A stretch of 64,000 bases of DNA, from the NCBI GenBank assembly GCA_048393055.1, contig DBFJJS010000010.1, positions 248,001-312,000 on the forward strand. The letters run 5' to 3'. This DNA is from Faeciplasma sp048393055 (GTDB lineage Bacteria > Bacillota > Clostridia > Oscillospirales > Ruminococcaceae). The position numbers were made by a program, and so were the translations under genes. The notes under the pieces are model-generated. The model was not told where the DNA came from, searched no databases, and saw only the letters and a program-made list of their open reading frames with translations. Positions 51,047 through 59,935 of this stretch are shown here, piece after piece (position 1 is the first letter of the stretch; the number at the start of each line of letters is the position of its first letter).

Positions 51047-51315
51047 AAAAGCAGACAGGCACACAAATTGGGAACAGGTTCCCAGGGGCGGCTCTGCGCT
51101 TTGGAACCCACACCGGAACACCCCATGGGAACGGCGGAAGCCCCATAAGCAGTAAGGAAAACCGGCATCCTTGTTCCTGTGTTCCCAACATTTCTTATAT
51201 ATCGAAAGATAGTGAAAATAAGGGTCATCAGCACGCAAAACACGCATATACGCGCGTAAAGGGATTTTTGCGTTCCAAGAACACAGGAGGCCGGTATGCG
51301 GGAGAAAGCCATTGA
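51043..51315 (+). CDS. Possible small protein between primase-helicase and VRR-NUC genes
   Basis: A 90-codon frame whose ATG overlaps the TGA of the preceding gene and whose end overlaps the VRR-NUC start by 20 bases. That placement favours it, but composition is unusual (rich in Gly, His, Asn, Thr) and the DNA contains GGGAAC/GTTCCC repeats such as the palindrome at 51068-51081. It may be a regulatory stretch rather than a gene. Confidence 0.3.
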   Translation: MKKQTGTQIGNRFPGAALRFGTHTGTPHGNGGSPISSKENRHPCSCVPNISYISKDSENKGHQHAKHAYTRVKGFLRSKNTGGRYAGESH

Positions 51316-51577
51316 AGCCAAACTGGTGAAAGCAGTCCGATTCATGGGCGGTCTTGCACCCAAGTTTGTAAGCCCTGGGTTTGATGGAGTGCCAGACCGC
51401 CTGGTGCTCCTTCCCAAGGGAAAGATCGCCTTCATTGAGCTGAAAGCGCCCGGCAAGCCGCTCCGGCCACTGCAAATGAGACGGAAAAAGCAGCTGGAGG
51501 CTCTGGGCTTTACCGTGTACCGCATCGACAGCGAAGAACAGATTGGAGGAATATTGGATGAAATACAGTCCTCATAA
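51296..51577 (+). CDS. VRR-NUC domain nuclease
   Basis: 93 residues, a minimal PD-(D/E)XK fold: REKAIEAKLVKAVRFMGG, GFDGVPDRLVLLPKGK with the catalytic Asp, and FIELKAPGKPLRPLQ with the Glu-x-Lys pair. Stand-alone VRR-NUC proteins act on DNA junctions or ends in phage replication. It is followed by, and overlaps, the SNF2-type helicase gene, its usual partner. Confidence 0.9.
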   Translation: MREKAIEAKLVKAVRFMGGLAPKFVSPGFDGVPDRLVLLPKGKIAFIELKAPGKPLRPLQMRRKKQLEALGFTVYRIDSEEQIGGILDEIQSS

Positions 51578-52913
51578 ATACCAGACCTACGCCACGGACT
51601 TCATCCTGGAGCATCCCGTTTCGGCGATCTTTCTGGACATGGGCCTTGGCAAAAGCGTTATCACCCTGACCGCCATCTTCGACCTCTGCCTGGACAGCTT
51701 CCTGGTTCGCAAGGTGCTGGTCATCGCCCCGCTTCGTGTGGCGGCGGACACCTGGCCCGGTGAAATTGAGAAATGGGATCACCTGCATGGCCTGAGCTAC
51801 TCGGTAGCAGTCGGCAGTGAAGACCAGCGCAAGGCGGCGCTCCTGCAGAGAGCCAGCGTGTATATTATCAACCGGGAGAACGTCCAGTGGCTGGTAGAGA
51901 ACAGCGGCCTGCCCTTCGACTATGACATGGTGGTCATCGATGAGCTGTCCTCTTTCAAAAGCTATCAGGCCAAACGGTTCCGCGCACTGTTGAAGGTACG
52001 GCCCGGCGTCAAGCGCATTGTGGGGCTGACCGGCACACCCTCCTCCAATGGGCTGATGGACCTGTGGGCAGAATTCCGCGTTCTGGATATGGGCAAACGT
52101 CTGGGCCGGTTTATTACCCGGTACCGAAACGCCTACTTCCAGCCGGACAAGCGCAACGCCCAGGTGGTGTTCTCCTATAAGCCCCTGCCCGGCGCCGAGG
52201 ACGCCATCTATGAGAAGATCTCCGACATCACCATCTCCATGCGGGCTGGCGACTATCTGGATATGCCGGAATGCGTGATAAACGAGGTCAAGGTCGATCT
52301 CTCCGAAAAGGAGAGGGACGCCTACGACACCATGAGGGCGGAACTGGTGCTCTCCCTAAATGGCGAAGAGGTGGACGCCGGAAATGCTGCGGCTCTGGCG
52401 AACAAGCTCTCCCAAATGGCAAACGGCGCAGTGTATGGGGAGGACAAACGGGTGCTCCGTCTGCACGACCGCAAGCTGGATGCCCTGGAAGACCTCATCG
52501 AAGCCGCCAACGGCAAGTCCGTTCTGATTGCCTACTGGTTCCAGCACGATTTAGAGCGTATCCGGGAGCGGTTCACCGTCCGGGAAATCAAGACCAGCCG
52601 GGATATCGCCGATTGGAACTTGGGCAAGATCCCCGTGGCAGTCATCCACCCGGCATCTGCCGGGCATGGTCTGAATCTGCAGGCTGGCGGTTCCACCCTC
52701 ATCTGGTTTGGGCTGACCTGGTCGCTGGAATTGTACCAGCAGACCAACGCCCGGCTCTGGCGCCAGGGGCAGAAAGACAAAACCGTGGTCATTCACCACA
52801 TCATCACGAAAAACACCATTGACGAGCGGATCATGTCCGCCCTTCAAAAGAAGGAACGGGCGCAGTCGGCTCTGATTGACGCAGTCAAAGCAGATCTGGA
52901 GGTGCGAAAATGA
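51558..52913 (+). CDS. SNF2-type DEAD/DEAH helicase of the phage module
   Basis: 451 residues from an ATG at 51558 with GGAGGA 7 bases upstream. Walker A FLDMGLGKSVITLTA (about 26-33), motif II VVIDELSSFK, motif III GLTGTPSSNGLMDLW and motif VI YQQTNARLWRQGQKDKT are all clear. It is a DNA-stimulated ATPase. It overlaps both the VRR-NUC gene and the next gene. Confidence 0.9.
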   Translation: MKYSPHKYQTYATDFILEHPVSAIFLDMGLGKSVITLTAIFDLCLDSFLVRKVLVIAPLRVAADTWPGEIEKWDHLHGLSYSVAVGSEDQRKAALLQRASVYIINRENVQWLVENSGLPFDYDMVVIDELSSFKSYQAKRFRALLKVRPGVKRIVGLTGTPSSNGLMDLWAEFRVLDMGKRLGRFITRYRNAYFQPDKRNAQVVFSYKPLPGAEDAIYEKISDITISMRAGDYLDMPECVINEVKVDLSEKERDAYDTMRAELVLSLNGEEVDAGNAAALANKLSQMANGAVYGEDKRVLRLHDRKLDALEDLIEAANGKSVLIAYWFQHDLERIRERFTVREIKTSRDIADWNLGKIPVAVIHPASAGHGLNLQAGGSTLIWFGLTWSLELYQQTNARLWRQGQKDKTVVIHHIITKNTIDERIMSALQKKERAQSALIDAVKADLEVRK

Positions 52914-53323
52914 CAGCAAAAGAATACTTATCCCAAGCCCGGCTTCTGGACGCCCGGATCAACGCCAAAATCCAGCAGGTCGCGGCGCTCAATGATTTGG
53001 CTACCCATGCCACCGCCACTCTGACGGGGATGCCCCGCAATCCCAACCGCTCCGAATCCCGGATGGCGGAAGCGGTGGTCAAGATCGTGGATTTGCAAAA
53101 CGAGATCAACCACGACATCGATGAGCTGGTGGATCTGAAGCGGGAGATCACCCGCCGGGTGAAGTCCATCCCCAATACGGAATACCAGCTTCTCCTGGAG
53201 AAACGGTACCTGTGCTTCATGCCCTGGGAGAAGATCGCTGTGGACATGGGCTACTCCATCCAGCACATTTACCGCCTGCACGATTGGGCGCTGCGGGAAT
53301 TTCCCGTCCCCCAGGAAACATGA
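52910..53323 (+). CDS. DUF1492/ArpU-like phage regulator
   Basis: 137 residues. An N-terminal coiled-coil region (LSQARLLDARINAKIQQVAA, DLQNEINHDIDELVDLKREI) precedes a sigma region 4-like helix-turn-helix (EKIAVDMGYSIQHIYRLHDW). ArpU-like proteins control late phage transcription. It lies directly upstream of a promoter-and-hairpin region that opens the HNH-terminase block, consistent with such a role. Confidence 0.78.
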   Translation: MTAKEYLSQARLLDARINAKIQQVAALNDLATHATATLTGMPRNPNRSESRMAEAVVKIVDLQNEINHDIDELVDLKREITRRVKSIPNTEYQLLLEKRYLCFMPWEKIAVDMGYSIQHIYRLHDWALREFPVPQET

Positions 53324-53342
53324 GAGTTCGATGTATTGAATG

Positions 53343-53423
53343 AGAGTGCCGCTCCGTGGTACCATTATAATTGCCAAGATAACAAGGACAGCCTCATGGG
53401 AGCAATCCCGTGGGGCTTTCTTT
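53343..53423 (+). promoter_or_regulatory. Candidate late promoter with downstream attenuator hairpin
   Basis: TATAAT at 53366-53371 has no good -35 box; instead TTGAATGAGAGTG lies upstream (53336-53348), as if an activator binds there. A hairpin (53391-53401 with 53406-53416, several G-U pairs) followed by TTTCTTTA comes next, so transcription may be attenuated before the HNH gene. Confidence 0.5.
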
Positions 53424-53445
53424 ATGCCCAAAGGGAGGTGAAACG

Positions 53446-53811
53446 GTGCCTACAAAACCCAAGCGCCCCTGTTCGTACCCCGGCTGTCCCAAGCTGACGG
53501 ATGGCAGATTCTGCGAGGAGCACGCCAAGGCGGAAGCCAAACGCTACGAGAAGTACGACCGTGACCCGGCTGTACGCCGCAGGTATGGCCGCGCCTGGAA
53601 ACGCATCCGTGACAGGTACGTCCAGGAGCACCCGCTGTGCGAGCTGTGCCAGCGGGAAGGCAGACTGACCCCCGCCGAGGAGGTTCATCACAAGGTGCCT
53701 CTCTCGGAAGGCGGCACACACGCACGAGACAATCTTATCGCCCTGTGTAAGTCCTGCCACGCCAGAATCCATGCCCAGCGTGGTGACCGCTGGCACACAC
53801 AAAAAGGCTGA
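53446..53811 (+). CDS. Phage HNH endonuclease
   Basis: 121 residues from a GTG at 53446 with GGGAGGTG upstream. The N-terminal zinc site (CSYPGCPKLTDGRFCEEH) and a core HNH motif (CELCQREGRLTPAEEVHHKV, DNLIALCKSCHARIH) are present. HNH nucleases beside terminase genes are needed for DNA packaging in many tailed phages. It lies 316 bases ahead of the small terminase gene. Confidence 0.88.
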   Translation: MPTKPKRPCSYPGCPKLTDGRFCEEHAKAEAKRYEKYDRDPAVRRRYGRAWKRIRDRYVQEHPLCELCQREGRLTPAEEVHHKVPLSEGGTHARDNLIALCKSCHARIHAQRGDRWHTQKG

Positions 53812-53841
53812 GCCGCTTACGGCCCAGCCCATCTGTTTTTT
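53806..53841 (+). terminator. Hairpin overlapping the HNH stop codon
   Basis: GGCTGAGCC (53806-53814) pairs with GGCCCAGCC (53821-53829), with one mismatch, followed by TGTTTTTTAG. The remaining stretch to 54126 contains no supported gene; the AT-poor frames that cross it overlap the small terminase start. Confidence 0.5.
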
Positions 53842-54126
53842 AGAAGATGAAGCCCTTGCGCTTGGCCGTGATGCTCGTTCCAATGGAACGCCCCCTGGCT
53901 TTGACGTCTTACAATTACGCTGCTGCGCAGCCCGAACCCACGCAGGATAGCTTCATTAACCACACAGTACCAGCTGTGCGCGGGAAAGTCAAGGCTGAGA
54001 TTTCTCCACCCCAGGGGGCGGTCAAATCTCTACAGGCTGTGGGCCGTGCAACGGGCCGGGGGTCTCGCACACAAAATCGCGGTTTCAAAGGGGGTATATA
54101 CCCCAGGCCGAGAAAGGAGGAAGCCT

Positions 54127-54678
54127 GTGGCCAAAGATGGTACCAACCGCGGCGGCGCCCGTGCTGGTGCCGGCGCAAAGAAGAAGTCCCTCGCCGACAA
54201 GATCGCCGAGGGGAATCCAGGCAGAAGGAAGCTGACTGTCATCGACTTTCAGGACACAGCCGATTTAGAAGGTCAGCCCATGCCGAAACCGTCAGCCATG
54301 CTGTCCGCCACCCAGAAGGATGGCAAGACGCTGGTCGCCGCCGAGGTCTATGAAAAGACCTGGACCTGGCTGGCGGAGCGGGGCTGCGCCGCTCTCGTTT
54401 CCCCGCAGCTTTTGGAGCGATACGCCATGAGCGTGGCCCGCTGGATACAGTGCGAAGAAGCCATTACCGAATACGGCTTTCTCGCCAAGCACCCCACCAC
54501 GGGGAACGCGATCCAAAGTCCCTATGTGGCGATGAGCCAAAACTTCATGTCCCAGACCAACCGCCTGTGGATGGAGATCTACCAGATCGTCAAGGAGAAC
54601 TGTTCCAGCGAGTACGGCGGGGCTACGCCCCAGGACGATGTGATGGAGCGGCTGCTGTCCGCTCGGAAAGGAAAATGA
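54127..54678 (+). CDS. Phage terminase small subunit (P27 family)
   Basis: 183 residues from a GTG at 54127 with AAAGGAGG 7 bases upstream. The basic start (AKDGTNRGGARAGAGAKKKS), the LADKIAEGNPGRRKL segment and the helical core (LLERYAMSVARWIQCEEAI, NAIQSPYVAMSQNFMSQTN) are typical of P27 small terminases. It binds the packaging site. The SAM synthetase gene overlaps its stop, separating it from the large subunit by about 7 kb, an unusual split. Confidence 0.87.
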   Translation: MAKDGTNRGGARAGAGAKKKSLADKIAEGNPGRRKLTVIDFQDTADLEGQPMPKPSAMLSATQKDGKTLVAAEVYEKTWTWLAERGCAALVSPQLLERYAMSVARWIQCEEAITEYGFLAKHPTTGNAIQSPYVAMSQNFMSQTNRLWMEIYQIVKENCSSEYGGATPQDDVMERLLSARKGK

Positions 54679-55847
54679 GTATGACCAAATATAAAACGGC
54701 TGAAAGCGTCCGGCGCGGTCACCCGGATAAGCTGTGCGACCTGATCGCCGACAGCATTCTGGACGAGTGTCTGCGGCACGACCGCTATTCCCGCTGCGCC
54801 TGCGAGGTTATGGCCACCAAGGGGAAAATCTTTGTCTGCGGGGAGATCACCTGTGCGGCAAAAATCAACATCCGCTCGGTGGTTCGGGAAGTCCTCCGTA
54901 AGGTGGGCTACAACCCCATGAAATTCATTGTGTTCGTCTATGTCCACCGGCAGAGTTCTGACATCGCCGGCGGCGTGGATTCTGCTCTGGAGGTTCGTGG
55001 CGGGACCAGCGAGGATGTGTTCGCTTCCACCGGCGCCGGCGACCAAGGTACCGTGTACGGCTACGCCACTAGGGAGACCTGGACCCGCCTGCCCGTCCCG
55101 GTGGTTTTTGCAAACGACATCTGCAAAGGGCTGGATGAAGCCATGCAGGATGGAGCCATCCGCGGCATCGGCCCTGATGGCAAGGCCCAGGTGACCGTGG
55201 TGTATGAGGACGGGAAGCCTGTGGGTGTAAAAAATATTGTGGTATCCGTCCAGCACGATGCGGACAAAGACATGGAGGAACTTCGCCGGGAGATTATCTC
55301 GGAGGTGCTGTACCCCATTCTGGACCGCTTCGATTTTTCCAAGGACGTAGAGATCCTCGTTAATCCCTCCGGCAGATTCGTGGAGGGTGGCCCCGCTGCT
55401 GACACCGGACTGACTGGCAGAAAGTTAATGGTGGACACCTACGGCGGTCTTGCCGCCCATGGCGGCGGCGCTTTCTCCGGCAAGGACCCCACGAAGGTGG
55501 ACCGCTCCGCCGCTTACATGGCCAGAGCCATTGCCCGGAATGTTGTGGGCGCATGGCTGGCGGAGGAATGCCAGGTATCCATTTCCTACGCCATTGGCAA
55601 AGCGGAGCCTACTGCTGTGGAGATCGACACCTTAGGAACCGCCAAGGTGGACGAGGATGTGATTCGGATGGCAGTGCTGGATGTATTTGATCTGCGCCCT
55701 GCGGCTATCATCTCACTTCTGCATCTCCGCGCTCCCATCTATGCGGACACCGCCGCCTACGGCCACTTCAACGGCTACAAGTATAGCTGGGAGAATCTTG
55801 ATAAAACGGAGGAGCTGAGAAAGGCGGTGGAAAAGTATGCTGATTGA
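54675..55847 (+). CDS. metK: Phage-encoded S-adenosylmethionine synthetase
   Basis: 390 residues. Methionine adenosyltransferase motifs are intact: RRGHPDKLCD, GAGDQGTVYGYA, GGGAFSGKDPTKVDRSAAY. It makes SAM from methionine and ATP. An ATG at 54681 is an alternative start. It overlaps the small terminase stop on one side and the ParB-methyltransferase start (by 11 bases) on the other, so it is a fixed part of this phage operon. Two SAM-using DNA methyltransferases follow directly, which suggests it supplies cofactor. Confidence 0.9.
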   Translation: MSMTKYKTAESVRRGHPDKLCDLIADSILDECLRHDRYSRCACEVMATKGKIFVCGEITCAAKINIRSVVREVLRKVGYNPMKFIVFVYVHRQSSDIAGGVDSALEVRGGTSEDVFASTGAGDQGTVYGYATRETWTRLPVPVVFANDICKGLDEAMQDGAIRGIGPDGKAQVTVVYEDGKPVGVKNIVVSVQHDADKDMEELRREIISEVLYPILDRFDFSKDVEILVNPSGRFVEGGPAADTGLTGRKLMVDTYGGLAAHGGGAFSGKDPTKVDRSAAYMARAIARNVVGAWLAEECQVSISYAIGKAEPTAVEIDTLGTAKVDEDVIRMAVLDVFDLRPAAIISLLHLRAPIYADTAAYGHFNGYKYSWENLDKTEELRKAVEKYAD

Positions 55848-57090
55848 ACGCAAGCACACCGCCGACCTCATCCCCGCCGACTACAATCCCCGCAAGGACT
55901 CAAAGCCCGGCGACCCGGAGTACGACAAGCTGAAACGCTCTATGGAGCAGTTCGGCTATGTAGAGCCGGTGATCTGGAACAAGGCCACCGGACGGGTGGT
56001 GGGCGGTCATCAGCGGCTGAAGGTGCTCATGGACATGGGCGTCACCGAGGTGGAGTGCGTGGTGGTGGAGCTGGACGAGGATCGGGAAAAAGGCCTCAAC
56101 ATCGCCCTCAACAAAATCTCCGGCGATTGGGACAAGGACAAGCTGATGCTCCTCATCTCCGACCTGCAGGGCGCCGACTTTGATGTGTCCCTCACCGGCT
56201 TTGACCCCGCCGAGATCGATGACCTCTTCAAAGACAGCCTGAAAGATGGGGTCAAGGATGATGAGTTCGATGTGGACGCCGAGCTGCAGAACCCCGCCAT
56301 CACCAAGGCGGGCGATGTCTGGACGCTGGGCCGGCACCGTCTGGTCTGCGGAGACAGCACCAAGCCGGAGACCTTTGCCCTGCTGATGGACGGTCAGAAG
56401 GCTAACCTGGTCATCACCGACCCGCCCTACAATGTGAACTACGAGGGCAGCGCCGGCAAGATCAAGAACGACAACATGGAAAACGCCGCCTTCTACGATT
56501 TTCTGCTGGCGGCGTTTCAGAATACCGAGGAGGTCATGGCGGATGACGCCTCCATCTATGTGTTCCATGCGGACACCGAGGGGCTGAACTTCCGAAAGGC
56601 CTTCTCTGACGCCGGCTTCTACCTCTCCGGGACGTGTATTTGGAAGAAACAGTCCCTGGTGCTGGGCCGCTCTCCCTACCAGTGGCAGCACGAGCCGATC
56701 CTCTTCGGCTGGAAAAAGAAAGGGCGGCACCAGTGGTACACCGGGCGGAAGGAGTCCACCATCTGGGAGTTCGACAAACCCAAGAAGAATAAGGATCACC
56801 CCACCATGAAGCCCATCCCGCTTTTGGCCTATCCCATTCTGAATTCCTCCATGAGCAACGCCGTTGTGCTTGACCCCTTCGGCGGATCCGGCAGCACCCT
56901 CATCGCCTGTGAGCAGACTGACCGTATCTGCCATACCATCGAGCTGGACGAGAAGTTCTGCGATGTTATCGTGAAGCGGTACATCGAGCAGGTGGGCAAG
57001 GCGGATGGTGTGTCCCTTCTGCGTGACGGTCTGACTTACCGCTATGACGAGGTTGCCGGGGATGATGGGGAAGAAATCCCGTTGTTCTGA
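55837..57090 (+). CDS. ParB-domain adenine/cytosine-N4 DNA methyltransferase
   Basis: 417 residues. An N-terminal ParB/Srx-like domain (YNPRKDSKPG, VGGHQRLKVLMDMG) is fused to a beta-class DNA methyltransferase: DPPYNVNYEG (about 200) precedes DPFGGSGSTLIACEQ, the circular order of that class. The methylated base is most likely adenine-N6 by motif type. It is common in clostridial prophages. It overlaps the metK gene and is followed 10 bases later by a C5 methylase gene. Confidence 0.9.
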   Translation: MLIERKHTADLIPADYNPRKDSKPGDPEYDKLKRSMEQFGYVEPVIWNKATGRVVGGHQRLKVLMDMGVTEVECVVVELDEDREKGLNIALNKISGDWDKDKLMLLISDLQGADFDVSLTGFDPAEIDDLFKDSLKDGVKDDEFDVDAELQNPAITKAGDVWTLGRHRLVCGDSTKPETFALLMDGQKANLVITDPPYNVNYEGSAGKIKNDNMENAAFYDFLLAAFQNTEEVMADDASIYVFHADTEGLNFRKAFSDAGFYLSGTCIWKKQSLVLGRSPYQWQHEPILFGWKKKGRHQWYTGRKESTIWEFDKPKKNKDHPTMKPIPLLAYPILNSSMSNAVVLDPFGGSGSTLIACEQTDRICHTIELDEKFCDVIVKRYIEQVGKADGVSLLRDGLTYRYDEVAGDDGEEIPLF

Positions 57091-57100
57091 GGAGGTACCC

Positions 57101-58792
57101 ATGGAAACGAATACGACTTTGACCCTCGGCAGCCTTTTCGATGGCTCCGGGGGTTTCCCTATGGGTGGACTGCTTGCCGGGGTCACTCCGGTATGGGCTT
57201 CGGAGATCGAGCCGTTCCCCGTCCGTGTGACTACCAAACGGCTGCCTTTTATGAAACACTACGGCGATATCTCCCAGATGGATGGCGGGAAGATCGAGCC
57301 TGTAGACATCATCACCTTCGGCTCCCCCTGCACCGACATGAGCATTGCCGGGCGGAGGGCCGGACTGGACGGGAAGCAGTCCGTCCTCTTCTATCAGGCC
57401 ATCCGCATTATCCAGGAAATGAGGGATGCCACCCATGGCAGATATCCAAGATACATCGTGTGGGAGAATGTCCCAGGCGCATTCAGTTCCAACAAGGGAG
57501 CAGACTTTAAGGCCGTCCTCGAAGCGGTCATCGGGGTCAAGGAGCCGGGCGTTCAGGTGCCTATGCCTGAGAAAAACCTCTGGCCCTATGCCGACCTATA
57601 CCTGGGAGAGCAGTGGAGCGTTGCGTACCGCACTCTTGACGCGCAACACTGGGGAGTCCCCCAGCGAAGACGCCGCATCTTCCTTGTCGCAGATTTTGCA
57701 GGCTGGGGTGCCGGACAAGTACTATTTGAGTCCGAAGGCCTGTCAGGGTATTCTGCGGAGGGCTTCCGTGCGTGGCAAAGAGCTGCCAGAGATTCTTCGG
57801 CTGGCTCTGGAACGGCAGGCATCTGCCTGAACGACCAGGGCGGAAACTGTATGGATGTGTCCAGCGAGGTTACCGCTACCCTCCGGGCAGAGCACCATGG
57901 GCATCCGCCCTGCGTACTGGACGCCGCCGGCTTCTGTACGGAGCACTCGGCGGACAGCCGGGGTATCGGCTTTGAGCCGGAGCGCGCCCCTACGCTTCGA
58001 GCTGGTGTGGTTCCCGCCGCTATTGCGCTGGAGAGCCACCCCATTGACAGCCGAATCAAAATTGCCGATGACAACACCGTCCAAACATTGACCTCACGCA
58101 TGGGGACAGGCGGTATGAATGTGCCGCTGGTGATGAAGATCCGCTCTGGCTGCGAGGGCGGTGGAAAGGGGCCGCTCATCCAGGAAAACAAATCCGCTAC
58201 GCTGGGCTGCAACAATGACCAGACCCTTTTCGAACCTGTGGCCTTCGGCATCTCTTCCGACCAGTCCAAGGCCATGCTCTCCAGCAATCCTCACGCCGGG
58301 ATCTACAAAGCTCGGACATCCCGTACCCTGGATACCAGTGGCGGGAATCCCGGCTGCAATCAAGGCGGGATTGCCGTGGTCTACGCTATGACCACCGGGA
58401 ACTATGCCCAGGTTGAAAAGGAAACCTCTCCAACGCTTATGGCACGGGACTACAAAGATCCCACTGCTGTGAACAGCGGCTACACCGTGCGTAGACTGAC
58501 CCCAACCGAATGCGCTCGTCTGCAAGGTTTCCCGGATTGGTGGTGCGCAGGCCTGGAAACCCCAGAGCCTACCACTGAGGATATAGCGTTCTGGATGGAG
58601 GTCTGGGAGACACACCGCAGAGCCGTGAATCCTTCTGCAAAGCCCAAGACAGAGCGGCAGGTCATCAAGTGGCTAAAAGCCCCACACTCCGATTCTGCTG
58701 AGTACAAAATGTGGGGCAATGGTGTGGCGCTTCCCTGTGTCTGGTTTGTCCTCGCCGGCATTGTGTTCACTACACAATTAAATTCCTTTTAA
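57101..58792 (+). CDS. Phage DNA (cytosine-5) methyltransferase
   Basis: 563 residues from an ATG at 57101 with GGAGGT upstream. Motif I LGSLFDGSGGFPMGGLLAG, motif IV TFGSPCTDMSIAG with the catalytic Cys, motif VI WENVPGAF, motif VIII PQRRRRIFLVADF, and late motifs LTPTECARLQGFPDWW and MWGNGVALPC. An unusually long region (about 215-445, Gly-rich with repeated TLRA- and SPTL-like strands) separates motif VIII from IX and probably recognises the target. It likely protects phage DNA from restriction. Confidence 0.9.
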   Translation: METNTTLTLGSLFDGSGGFPMGGLLAGVTPVWASEIEPFPVRVTTKRLPFMKHYGDISQMDGGKIEPVDIITFGSPCTDMSIAGRRAGLDGKQSVLFYQAIRIIQEMRDATHGRYPRYIVWENVPGAFSSNKGADFKAVLEAVIGVKEPGVQVPMPEKNLWPYADLYLGEQWSVAYRTLDAQHWGVPQRRRRIFLVADFAGWGAGQVLFESEGLSGYSAEGFRAWQRAARDSSAGSGTAGICLNDQGGNCMDVSSEVTATLRAEHHGHPPCVLDAAGFCTEHSADSRGIGFEPERAPTLRAGVVPAAIALESHPIDSRIKIADDNTVQTLTSRMGTGGMNVPLVMKIRSGCEGGGKGPLIQENKSATLGCNNDQTLFEPVAFGISSDQSKAMLSSNPHAGIYKARTSRTLDTSGGNPGCNQGGIAVVYAMTTGNYAQVEKETSPTLMARDYKDPTAVNSGYTVRRLTPTECARLQGFPDWWCAGLETPEPTTEDIAFWMEVWETHRRAVNPSAKPKTERQVIKWLKAPHSDSAEYKMWGNGVALPCVWFVLAGIVFTTQLNSF

Positions 58793-58836
58793 TTCTACAA
58801 TTATGGTTCTCTAATTGACTTGATATTTGGGGGCCG

Positions 58837-58857
58837 CAGAGCGAATATGTGACTACC
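58837..58857 (+). promoter_or_regulatory. Repeated leader element, copy 1
   Basis: CAGAGCGAATATGTGACTACC, 20 bases upstream of the gene at 58878 and preceded by TTGACT (58815-58820). Near-identical elements lie at 59880 and 61720, each in front of an accessory gene. Confidence 0.6.
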
Positions 58858-58877
58858 AAATTCAAGGAGGAATTCTA

Positions 58878-59592
58878 ATGACACTGCGATATAATTTGAC
58901 CGGCACCGATCGCAAGCGGCTGGTGAACGCCATCAGCGAAATCACCGGTGCCCCTGCCAAATACCTGGGTGCACCCAGCTTTGCCTATCAGGTGGACTAC
59001 TTCACCATCGACCGCAACGGCGGCGTCACCTTCGATGACCGAGCCGACAGTGAGGAAATCGAAAACCTCATCGAAACGCTGGACAGCCGGGGCTTTAAAG
59101 CCGAACCGCAAGCGGTCGAAGCATCCGAACCCGTGGAGTCGGCCCCCGCCGAGGTGGACAGGCTGTGCATCTCCATGGCCACCAGCCTTTTTTTCTGAAA
59201 CAGCCCTGCAAAACCTCAAGGATATTGTGGCCGCAAAAGGCCACCTGATCCGCAAGGCCCTGGGGGTAGACAAACTGCCCATCGAAGTCGGCGATACGAA
59301 AGTCTCCTTCCCCTGGTTTGCCGGAATGCCCACGCCGGAGGAGGTCAAAGCCTATGACCACTTCATCTGCGCCCTGTGCGAGATGGCCAGAAATCAGAAG
59401 CGCGTTACCGCCAAGGAGCGGGACACAGGCAATGAAAAGTACGCCTTCCGGTGTTTCCTCCTCCGGCTGGGCTTCATCGGGCCGGAGTTCAAACAGGAAC
59501 GCAAAATCCTCCTGCGAAACCTGACCGGTAGCTCCGCATTCAAGTCGGTTCCCCAAAAGGAGGAGGTGGCAGACGATGCGGCTTCCGAGTAA
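58878..59592 (+). pseudogene. Phage accessory protein (virulence-protein-like), split by a frameshift in a T-run
   Basis: An ATG at 58878 with AAGGAGG upstream encodes 106 residues (NLTGTDRKRLVNAISEITGA onward) and ends at TGA right after a run of seven T near 59188-59194. Reading in the +1 frame immediately continues as SETALQNLKDIVAAKGHLIR through KYAFRCFLLRLGFIG to 59592, giving about 237 residues in all. One T fewer would make a single frame, so this is an indel in a homopolymer, or slippage. The tail (about 40 residues) is homologous to the tail of the amidoligase at 59936. Function unknown. Confidence 0.72.
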
Positions 59593-59800
59593 GGAAACGC
59601 TGACGCTTCTCCGTATGCGCTACCCTGCGGGAACGCGCGTGGAGCTTATCCGCATGGACGATCCCCAGGCTCCCCCGGTGGGGACAAAAGGTACGGTGCT
59701 GGGTGTGGATGATGTGGGGAGCATCCTTGTGGCTTGGGATAACGGCAGTGGACTAAATGTGGCCTTTGGCGAAGACGTCTGCCGCAAGGTCGAAGAATAA
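59576..59800 (+). CDS. DUF4314 small protein
   Basis: 74 residues, starting 17 bases inside the end of the previous gene with GGAGGTGG upstream. Pattern RYPAGTRVELIRMDDPQAPP, GTKGTVLGVDDVGSILVAWD matches DUF4314, a small SH3-like barrel found in phages and conjugative elements. Function unknown. Confidence 0.8.
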   Translation: MRLPSKETLTLLRMRYPAGTRVELIRMDDPQAPPVGTKGTVLGVDDVGSILVAWDNGSGLNVAFGEDVCRKVEE

Positions 59801-59879
59801 GGCACTGTAAGATGCACAGTTTTCAAACCACAAGATCGTGTAGTTTATGGCTCAGATAATCCTGGATATAGTGTGCCTT

Positions 59880-59900
59880 CAGAGGTAATATGACACTACC
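59880..59900 (+). promoter_or_regulatory. Repeated leader element, copy 2
   Basis: CAGAGGTAATATGACACTACC, followed by a GAGAGGGAAAACA stretch and GGAGG, ahead of the amidoligase gene. The 50 bases upstream (from about 59835) also resemble those before copy 3. Confidence 0.6.
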
Positions 59901-59935
59901 GAGAGGGAAAACAACACCAACCAGGAGGCAGAATC

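Noticed and set aside
49556..51475. Long minus-strand open frame (639 codons) opposite the primase-helicase
   Set aside because: It mirrors a plus-strand gene with clear motifs; GC-rich codons create long antisense frames. Composition (His, Gln, Val, Gly rich) and lack of motifs are typical of a shadow.
55900..57237. 445-codon minus-strand frame opposite the ParB-methyltransferase
   Set aside because: Antisense shadow; the plus strand has DPPY and FGGSGST motifs.
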